A DNA stretch of 6,331 bases from Bacteroidales bacterium. GTDB lineage: Bacteria > Bacteroidota > Bacteroidia > Bacteroidales > SM23-62. The DNA lies in the NCBI GenBank assembly GCA_016783865.1, contig JADHVS010000245.1:1-6331 (forward strand). The letters run 5' to 3'. The position numbers and the translations under genes were made by a program. This document shows positions 1 to 5,225 of the stretch, in pieces. Position 1 is the first letter of the stretch, and each line of letters begins with the position of its first letter. A model generated the notes under the pieces. That model had not been told where the DNA came from, searched no databases, and worked only from the letters and a program-made list of their open reading frames with translations.

Positions 1-89
1 TTCACTTCTGAACACCGTTTGTAACACCAGCGAACATTTCTTATTATGAATATCTTTCCCTACCCCTTTAACTCTCCTGTATTCAATAA

Positions 90-105
90 TGGCACAAATT
101 TTGCT
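90..105 (+). promoter_or_regulatory. sigma-54 (RpoN) -24/-12 promoter
   Basis: The sequence TGGCAC-AAATT-TTGCT matches the RpoN consensus TGGCACG-N4-TTGCW at all positions but one (A in place of the G after TGGCAC). The invariant GG (91-92) and GC (103-104) are separated by exactly 10 bases, the spacing sigma-54 requires. If the C at 104 is -12, transcription would start near 116, giving a leader of about 89 bases before the permease 1 start at 205. Sigma-54 promoters need an AAA+ enhancer-binding activator, so the permease array would be switched on by a specific signal rather than expressed constitutively. The activator gene is not in the window. The match is seen directly; its function is inferred. 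Confidence 0.75.
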
Positions 106-195
106 TTAGCATACCTGTGTGAGGTTTTTAAATTATGTCTTACTCTCAGTTTTGGTAATTGATTCCTGTGCGTTATTCGTCTCTTAATCATGATT

Positions 196-200
196 GGAGG
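196..200 (+). promoter_or_regulatory. Shine-Dalgarno site fixing the permease 1 start
   Basis: GGAGG ends four bases before the ATG at 205. An earlier in-frame ATG at 190 would place this site inside the coding region and would itself have no purine-rich site upstream (the preceding bases are pyrimidine-rich, TCGTCTCTTAATC). The start at 205 also gives a protein beginning MLKNYLKIAL, aligning with the first residue of the two downstream paralogs (MFKNYLKIAL and MFKNYIKIAF). The five extra residues MIGGA are therefore rejected. Confidence 0.85.
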
Positions 201-204
201 AGCA

Positions 205-2562
205 ATGCTGAAAAATTATTTAAAAATCGCTTTAAGAAACATTGGAAGGCATAAAGCTTATTCCTTTATCAATATAGCCGGCCTGGCTATCGGAATGGCC
301 TGCTGTATCTTGATACTGTTGTGGGTTCAGGACGAGATGAGCTATGACCGCTTCCATGAAAATGCCGGAGATATTTATCGGGTCATACAGGATATCAAAT
401 TTACTGATCACGATACTACCTGGACGATCACGCAGGGCCCGCTTGGCCCTTCGCTGAAAGCAGATTTTCCTGAAATCATCAACGCCACACGCATAACGGG
501 GCGACAGCTTCGGCTTACATATAATGACAAAAGCTTCGACGAAGTACTCGGAATGGCTGATGGTTCCATCTTTGAAATGTTTACCTTCCCTCTTATCAAA
601 GGCGATCCGGCAACTGCCCTTTCTGATCCGCACGCCATCGTTATTACAGAAGAGATGGCTGAAAAATATTTCGGGAATGAGGATCCCCTTGGGAAAACCA
701 TTAAAGCGGATAATCAGTGGGATTTTCAAGTAACCGGTATTCTGAAAAAAGTTCCTCACAATTCCCATTTGCAGTTCGATTTTCTCATCCCTTTCATATT
801 CGGCAGGGAGTTGAATTATACTGTTGACCGATGGGGTAACAGTCAATTTCGCACCTATGTACAGTTACAAAAGGGTGTCCCCGCTCAGGAAGTAATCCAG
901 AAGATATCCGGTTATTTATTCGAAAAGCCTACCATCGAAAAAGATGCCAGGCTGAATCTTCAGCCTCTTGCGCGGATTCACCTTTATTCAGATTACGAGT
1001 TTGATTCCGCCCATGGCGATATCACGTATGTAACCATTTTCTCTATCATCGCGTTTTTTATTTTGCTCATAGCCTGCATTAATTTTATGAACCTGGCGAC
1101 TGCCCGGTCTGGAAACCGTGCCAAAGAGGTCGGGATGAGAAAGGTGGCTGGTGCGCATAAAACCGACATTATAAGACAATTTTATGGCGAGTCGATTTTG
1201 CTGGCGTTTATCGCTCTGTTCGTTGCCTTGATTATCGTGGGGCTCTTGCTCCCGACTTTCAACAACCTGGCCGCAAAAGAATTGTCAATGGATATTTCCG
1301 AAAATCTTCTGGTTTTGCTGGGATTACTGGGCATTACGCTGCTTACCGGGATTATATCGGGCAGCTATCCGGCTCTTTTTCTTTCGACCTTTCAGCCTGT
1401 AAAGATATTAAAAGGATATTTGCGATCCGGCTCGAAAGGTTCGGTATTCAGAAAAATCCTGGTTGTTTTCCAGTTTGCCCTCACAATCCTTTTAATAATA
1501 TGCACGATCGTAGTTTATAACCAGATCAACTATATGGGAAATATGAAGCTGGGTTATGACAAGGAGTACATGATTTATAAGGGAATGCGGGGAGATATGC
1601 GGGCGAAATTTGATTCTGTGAAAAATGAATTGCTGCAAAATCCAAATATTCTGGGAGTAACTGCCAGTTCAAACGTACCTACATATGGATATACTTTTTC
1701 TAACAGTCTGTGGCGCTGGGAAGGTCAAGATCCTGATGAGGAAACCCTAATGAGGGCAGTTTTTGTTGATTTAGACTATTTTAAGACATTCGGTATAGAG
1801 ATCGTCGAGGGCAGGAGCTATTCAAAGGAGTTTTCAACAGATGCTACAGAAGCGATTATGGTCAACGAGGAAGCGGTCAAAGCCATGGGAATGGAATCGC
1901 CCATAGGAAAGCGACTATCCCTTGGTGATACTAATAAGAAGGTCATAGGTGTTGTGAAAAATTATCATTTCAGGTCACTTCGTCAAGAAATTGATCCTTT
2001 GATACTCATTTACAACCCTGGTCAGTGTGGGGTTCTATTTGCCAGGCTCAAATCAGAAAATATTCCGAAGACCATGGGGTATATGGAGAATATCTGGAAA
2101 AAATTTGCTCCTGGCCATCCATTCAATTATCGTTTCCTCGACGAAGCTCTTGATGGTTTGTACAGGTCCGAGCAGCAGATCGGGACGATCTTAAGGTATT
2201 TCTCTATCCTCGCCATATTTATTTCCTGTCTCGGCCTGCTCGGGTTGGCTTCTTTCATGGCGGAACAGCGCACCAAGGAAATCGGTATCAGGAAAGTGCT
2301 TGGGGCTTCGGTGTCAAGTATTGTTTTGCTTCTTTCAAGAGAGTTTACAAAGTGGGTGCTTTTGGCAAATATTATCGCCTGGCCTGCTGCCTATTTCGCC
2401 ATGCATAAATGGCTGCAAAGTTATGCTTACTCGACAAATATCGCTTTATGGTCATTTATCCTATCTGGTGCAATTGCACTGGTCATTGCCTCAGTTGCTG
2501 TGAGTTATCAATCCATAAAGGCTGCCGTTGCCAATCCCGCGGATTCGTTGAGGTATGAATAG
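205..2562 (+). CDS. MacB/FtsX-family ABC transporter permease 1 (double FtsX type)
   Basis: This 785-residue inner-membrane permease belongs to the type VII (MacB/LolC/FtsX-like) ABC family, which couples ATP hydrolysis by a separate ATPase to movement of periplasmic domains. It has two similar halves. The first has an amphipathic elbow (1-20, KNYLKIALRNIGRHK), TM1 (about 21-42), a MacB-type periplasmic domain (about 43-272, with FTFPLIKGDP, AEKYFGNEDPLGK and VPHNSHLQFDFL), TM2 (276-299), a cytoplasmic coupling segment (301-327, RSGNRAKEVGMRKVAGAHK), TM3 and TM4. The second has TM5 (about 417-437), a second periplasmic domain (about 438-658, with VIGVVKNYHFRSLRQEIDPL), TM6 (661-684), a coupling segment AEQRTKEIGIRKVLGAS (686-702), TM7 and TM8, ending ANPADSLRYE. 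The length is normal for the family and there is no ATPase domain. It is the first gene after the sigma-54 promoter and lies 43 bases before permease 2. The substrate cannot be read from the sequence; efflux, lipoprotein handling and envelope signalling remain possible. Confidence 0.93.
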   Translation: MLKNYLKIALRNIGRHKAYSFINIAGLAIGMACCILILLWVQDEMSYDRFHENAGDIYRVIQDIKFTDHDTTWTITQGPLGPSLKADFPEIINATRITGRQLRLTYNDKSFDEVLGMADGSIFEMFTFPLIKGDPATALSDPHAIVITEEMAEKYFGNEDPLGKTIKADNQWDFQVTGILKKVPHNSHLQFDFLIPFIFGRELNYTVDRWGNSQFRTYVQLQKGVPAQEVIQKISGYLFEKPTIEKDARLNLQPLARIHLYSDYEFDSAHGDITYVTIFSIIAFFILLIACINFMNLATARSGNRAKEVGMRKVAGAHKTDIIRQFYGESILLAFIALFVALIIVGLLLPTFNNLAAKELSMDISENLLVLLGLLGITLLTGIISGSYPALFLSTFQPVKILKGYLRSGSKGSVFRKILVVFQFALTILLIICTIVVYNQINYMGNMKLGYDKEYMIYKGMRGDMRAKFDSVKNELLQNPNILGVTASSNVPTYGYTFSNSLWRWEGQDPDEETLMRAVFVDLDYFKTFGIEIVEGRSYSKEFSTDATEAIMVNEEAVKAMGMESPIGKRLSLGDTNKKVIGVVKNYHFRSLRQEIDPLILIYNPGQCGVLFARLKSENIPKTMGYMENIWKKFAPGHPFNYRFLDEALDGLYRSEQQIGTILRYFSILAIFISCLGLLGLASFMAEQRTKEIGIRKVLGASVSSIVLLLSREFTKWVLLANIIAWPAAYFAMHKWLQSYAYSTNIALWSFILSGAIALVIASVAVSYQSIKAAVANPADSLRYE
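217..242. repeat. 26-base exact repeat, copy 1 (paralogous gene start)
   Basis: These 26 bases, encoding YLKIALRNI at codons 5-13 of permease 1, are identical to 2618-2643 in permease 2. Identity at silent sites over this stretch, while the flanking codons already differ (CTG against TTT for residue 2), shows the gene starts are unusually close at DNA level. Recent duplication, gene conversion or selection on the start region could each explain it. It is also a possible site for recombination deleting one gene. Confidence 0.8.
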
Positions 2563-2594
2563 GAAAAAGATTCCTTTATAAAAAGCAATTTACC

Positions 2595-2600
2595 GAGGTG
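2595..2600 (+). promoter_or_regulatory. Shine-Dalgarno site of permease 2
   Basis: GAGGTG, complementary to the 16S rRNA 3' end, lies five bases before the ATG at 2606. It sits in the 43-base gap after the permease 1 stop. I see no hairpin-plus-T-tract terminator in that gap, so permease 2 is probably translated from the same message as permease 1. Confidence 0.75.
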
Positions 2601-2605
2601 CAGAA

Positions 2606-4966
2606 ATGTTTAAAAACTATTTAAAAATCGCTTTAAGAAACATCAGAAGACACAAAGCCTACTCTTTCATCAATATCGCCGGCTTGACCATCGGTATGAC
2701 CTGTGTGGTCTTGCTGCTTCTCTGGGTCCAGGACGAGCTGAGCTTCGACAAATTCCATGAGAAGATAGACAATATATACCTCGTCTCTGCCCATATCAAG
2801 AAGGAAAAGGATGAGCTGCAGGTGCCCTCGGTTCCCGGGGTGGGTCCGCTTTTGGAAGAGCTTTTTCCGGAAGTGGAGGAATCGGCCCGGTTCCTTGCAG
2901 GTCTCCGGACTTTTATCCTCAGCTACGAGGATAGAACGTTCTCAGAACGACGAGTTTTTCCCGCAGATCCCGAAGTCCTGGAGATGTTCACATTCCCTTT
3001 GATTGAGGGGGACCCAAAGACCGCGCTTAAAGACCCATATTCCCTGGTTCTATCGGAACGTGTTGCGAAAAAATACTTCGGAGACGAGAGCCCTATGGGC
3101 AAGGTCATCACTGTTGACAACCAATTTCCGATGAAAGTGATGGGAGTGATGAAGGAAGTTCCCAGTAATTCCACATTCCGTTTTGACATCCTGATGCCGC
3201 TGGAATTCTATGTTAAGAAAATTCATAAAGAGGACGACCTGAGGGGATTTTCCAACCAGAATTACTTCGTTTTCGTCCAGCTCCAGAAGGAAAGCTCATT
3301 CAATGACTTAAACCGCAAAATCAAGGAATTCGTCGTGGCAACATACAGCAGTGACGAATATGTGCCGGTCCTGCGACCTTTTGCCAGGTTCCATCTCTAC
3401 AGACTGGGCGATGGAGGAGGAAGCATTGAGCAGATCCGGCTGATCGGCTTCCTGGCAATCTTTATCCTTGTCATAGCCTGTATCAACTTCATGAACCTGA
3501 CGACCGCACGGTCCGGAAACCGGTCGAAGGAAATAGGGATGCGCAAGGTCATCGGAGCCTTCCAGAAGGATATTATCAAACAGTTCTATTTCGAGACATC
3601 CCTGTTCGTCCTGATCTCGATGGTGTTTACCGTTTTCCTCGCCGAGCTTTTCCTCCCGGTGTTCAACACGCTTTTCCAGAAAGAGCTAACGCTGAATTTT
3701 CTCCAGAATCCGTCTCTTTTAGGGTTCTTGATCGGCACCTCGCTGATAACCGCACTGGTGGCAGGGAGCTATCCGGCTCTGCTCATGTCCTCCTTTCAAC
3801 CGATCCGGATTATCAAGGGATTTTCGGGATCATCATTAAAAAGAGCCGGTTTTCGCAAAACCTTGGTCATGGTCCAATTCACCCTGGCTATCGGGCTTAT
3901 CGCTTATGCTGCCGGGATATATAAACAGCTTAACTATCTCCAGACCATGGACCTGGGCTATAACATGGAGAATCTTGTTTTCTTCTCTAGCAGAGGAGAA
4001 TTGATTGATCGGTACGAGACAGCAAAAAATGAGTTCCTCCAGGTCCCCGGAGTAATAAAGGTTTCAGCCAGTTCCGCTTATCCCACTGGCGGACGGTCGA
4101 ATTCTTCAAGCTGGCAATGGGAAGGGAAAAATCCGGAGGTTAAACCCAGCATAACATTTATGAGTGTTGACTCCGACTTTCTGGAGGCATTTGAAATCCC
4201 CCTTGTCCAGGGCCGCTTCTTCCATAGAGAAAATGATTATTCCGGCAATCCAGGCGAAATACTGATCAATGAAAAACTGGCAGGAATCATAGGAAAGGAA
4301 GATCCGATAGGTGCCCGTATGTCCTACAGTGGTCAGCATTTCACTGTTATAGGAGTTATCAAAGACTACCTCCCCAACCCAAGTTGGCGGGTGGATGAAC
4401 CGCTCATCCTGCGCCAGACGCCTGAGGAATACAGGTTCATATTCTTGAAGATCCATCCCGAGAACATCCCCCAAACGCTTGCTCAAGTGAAAAACGTCTT
4501 CGAGCGGTTGAATCCGGGCTTTCCTTTTGAGTATGAATTCCTGGACGCCGACTACGAAATTCAATTCAACTTTGTACGCAGAACTCGTTCTTTAATTGCC
4601 TACCTCGCCGGGTTTGCTATTTTTATTTCCTGCCTGGGAGTTTTCGGTTTAGCCTCGTTTAATGCCGAGCAGAGGACGAAAGAAATCGGTATCCGTAAGG
4701 TACTCGGCTCTTCTGTCTCAAGGATTGTGATGCTCCTTTCAAAGGATCTTACAAAACTGGTTCTTCTGGCGAATATCATTGCCTGGCCGGTCGCATGGTT
4801 TTCCCTGAATCGGTGGCTTCAGAGTTTTCTGTATCGAACACATATTAATTTCGACATTTTTATCATTGCCGGAGCCATAGCCCTTATCATCGCCCTTTTC
4901 ACGGTCTGCTATCACTCCATTAAAGCTGCCACGGCCAATCCTGTGGATTCGTTAAGGTATGAATAA
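2606..4966 (+). CDS. MacB/FtsX-family ABC transporter permease 2 (double FtsX type)
   Basis: This 786-residue paralog of permease 1 has the same eight-helix, two-half layout: elbow 1-20, TM1 21-42, periplasmic domain 1 about 43-273 (FTFPLIEGDPKTAL, AKKYFGDESPMGK, VPSNSTFRFDIL), TM2 277-300, coupling segment 302-325 (RSGNRSKEIGMRKVIGA), TM3, TM4, TM5 about 418-439, periplasmic domain 2 about 440-660, TM6 663-685, coupling segment AEQRTKEIGIRKVLGSS 687-703, TM7, TM8 and the end ANPVDSLRYE. The two coupling segments and the C-terminus almost match permease 1, while the periplasmic domains are strongly diverged. In domain 2 the family-typical [FY]HFRSL stretch after VIGVxK is replaced by DYLPNPSW (587-594), and there is a glycine-rich GDGGGS (268-273) just before TM2. 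Its codons look richer in G and C than those of its neighbours. It is probably co-transcribed with permease 1. Partner ATPase and substrate are unknown. Confidence 0.93.
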   Translation: MFKNYLKIALRNIRRHKAYSFINIAGLTIGMTCVVLLLLWVQDELSFDKFHEKIDNIYLVSAHIKKEKDELQVPSVPGVGPLLEELFPEVEESARFLAGLRTFILSYEDRTFSERRVFPADPEVLEMFTFPLIEGDPKTALKDPYSLVLSERVAKKYFGDESPMGKVITVDNQFPMKVMGVMKEVPSNSTFRFDILMPLEFYVKKIHKEDDLRGFSNQNYFVFVQLQKESSFNDLNRKIKEFVVATYSSDEYVPVLRPFARFHLYRLGDGGGSIEQIRLIGFLAIFILVIACINFMNLTTARSGNRSKEIGMRKVIGAFQKDIIKQFYFETSLFVLISMVFTVFLAELFLPVFNTLFQKELTLNFLQNPSLLGFLIGTSLITALVAGSYPALLMSSFQPIRIIKGFSGSSLKRAGFRKTLVMVQFTLAIGLIAYAAGIYKQLNYLQTMDLGYNMENLVFFSSRGELIDRYETAKNEFLQVPGVIKVSASSAYPTGGRSNSSSWQWEGKNPEVKPSITFMSVDSDFLEAFEIPLVQGRFFHRENDYSGNPGEILINEKLAGIIGKEDPIGARMSYSGQHFTVIGVIKDYLPNPSWRVDEPLILRQTPEEYRFIFLKIHPENIPQTLAQVKNVFERLNPGFPFEYEFLDADYEIQFNFVRRTRSLIAYLAGFAIFISCLGVFGLASFNAEQRTKEIGIRKVLGSSVSRIVMLLSKDLTKLVLLANIIAWPVAWFSLNRWLQSFLYRTHINFDIFIIAGAIALIIALFTVCYHSIKAATANPVDSLRYE
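2618..2643. repeat. 26-base exact repeat, copy 2 (paralogous gene start)
   Basis: This is the second copy of the repeat at 217-242, at codons 5-13 of permease 2. Permease 3 encodes a similar peptide here (YIKIAFRSI) but with different codons, so the exact DNA identity is limited to permeases 1 and 2. Confidence 0.8.
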
Positions 4967-4971
4967 AAAAA

Positions 4972-4977
4972 GAGGTG
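4972..4977 (+). promoter_or_regulatory. Shine-Dalgarno-like site before the small hydrophobic ORF
   Basis: GAGGTG is followed by five bases (TAATT) and then ATG at 4983. This is the same hexamer and the same spacing as in front of permease 2. It is the main reason to take the short reading frame downstream seriously as translated. It lies only five bases after the permease 2 stop. Confidence 0.6.
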
Positions 4978-4982
4978 TAATT

Positions 4983-5045
4983 ATGATGAAAACATTTATT
5001 TTCATTGCAGTTTTATTGGTTTTAATTATCTTATTTTTGCTTTAG
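4983..5045 (+). CDS. possible 20-residue hydrophobic single-pass microprotein
   Basis: This short frame starts ATG-ATG-AAA and encodes MMKTF followed by an unbroken run of I, F, A, L and V to the stop TAG, long enough for one membrane helix. It begins 16 bases after the permease 2 stop and has a GAGGTG ribosome site at the ideal distance. The layout suggests a translationally linked membrane microprotein of the permease operon, perhaps a helix that packs against the permeases, as small proteins do with some transporters (inference by analogy). I recognise no family. Alternatively it is the N-terminal piece of a longer small protein broken by a frameshift (next entry), or a chance AT-rich frame. 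If the second ATG is used, the product is 19 residues. Confidence 0.4.
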   Translation: MMKTFIFIAVLLVLIILFLL

Positions 5046-5158
5046 CGGTTTATTTGCCGTTGAGAAAGATGAGGTCAATAAATATTTTGACTGAAGGAAA
5101 TAGGGATGTTCGCCCAGGAAGGCACCCTTTCATTTGCTTATTTTATCGAGTGAAATGA
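4983..5158 (+). pseudogene. candidate frameshifted small membrane protein (two frames joined near 5034-5044)
   Basis: The 20-codon frame ends at TAG (5043-5045) just after the run TTTTT (5034-5038). The -1 frame is open right through this point and continues to TGA at 5156-5158. Joining the frames at the T run would give a protein of about 57 residues: a hydrophobic helix continuing into ALAVYLPLRKMRS and then a polar tail (NILTEGNRDVRPGRH, then FICLFYRVK). A membrane helix followed by a basic cluster (RKMR) is a natural membrane-anchor layout, which makes a one-base indel, a sequencing error or programmed slippage worth considering. The stretch A-TTT-TTG is not a classic slippery heptamer. 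I do not recognise a family, and chance is possible because the total length is small. Confidence 0.3.
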
Positions 5159-5225
5159 GATGAGAAATTTTAAAATTAGATGTCCTTTTGAGAAAGGTCT
5201 CCATCAATCATAATTTGAGATAACT
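5159..5225 (+). other. AT-rich spacer before permease 3, no clear promoter
   Basis: This stretch contains a perfect 12-base AT-only palindrome, AATTTTAAAATT (5166-5177), and a short GAGA-AAGG-TCTC hairpin (5190-5201). I see no TGGCAC-N5-TTGC element with correct spacing and no strong sigma-70-type pair. The weak terminator-like pairing at 5102-5127 (AGGGaTG with CACCCT) is imperfect and has no clean T-tract. Permease 3 may therefore still belong to the upstream transcript, although the 259-base gap from permease 2 is much larger than the 43-base gap between permeases 1 and 2. Confidence 0.35.
5217..5220 (+). promoter_or_regulatory. weak Shine-Dalgarno site of permease 3
   Basis: GAGA followed by TAACT precedes the ATG at 5226, again with five-base spacing. 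Only part of the ideal site is matched, so translation initiation is expected to be weaker than for permeases 1 and 2. The start is nevertheless secure because the encoded MFKNYIKIAF aligns residue for residue with the other two permeases. Confidence 0.5.

Noticed and set aside
1..24. Possible tail of an upstream gene (open frame ending TAA at 22-24)
   Set aside because: Only seven codons are visible, with no recognisable family ending, so it cannot be supported.
135..158. Seven-codon leader frame (MSYSQFW) with GAGG upstream, inside the predicted 5' leader
   Set aside because: The spacing from GAGG to ATG is about ten bases, the frame is too short to judge, and there is no attenuator-like hairpin pair or run of one codon type.
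190..204. Earlier in-frame ATG for permease 1, adding MIGGA
   Set aside because: It has no ribosome site upstream, it would bury the GGAGG site at 196-200, and it breaks the alignment with the start of both paralogs.
434..450. Perfect hairpin AGGGCC-CGCTT-GGCCCT near the start of permease 1
   Set aside because: There is no T-tract after it, and it lies in codons for the repeated Gly-Pro of QGPLGPS, so the inverted repeat follows from coding. It is not a terminator.
232..846. Long antisense open frame within permease 1 (and similarly 4106-4564 on the minus strand within permease 2)
   Set aside because: The sense frames are clearly recognisable permeases. The antisense translations show no family features and are by-products of the coding sequence.
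4767..4784. CTGGCGAATATCATTGCC in permease 2 (and the matching site near 2363 in permease 1) resembling a sigma-54 element
   Set aside because: The GG to GC gap is 11 bases, and the sequence encodes the conserved LANIIAW of TM7, so it is explained by coding.
5035..5046. 12-base sequence TTTTGCTTTAGC shared with the -12 part of the sigma-54 promoter (99-110)
   Set aside because: At this second site there is no GG at the -24 position, and a 12-base match between AT-rich stretches can arise by chance. It is not counted as a promoter.
5121..5139. Sigma-54-like GGCAC...TTTGC before permease 3
   Set aside because: The GG and GC are 13 bases apart, not the required 10, and the first T of TGGCAC is missing.
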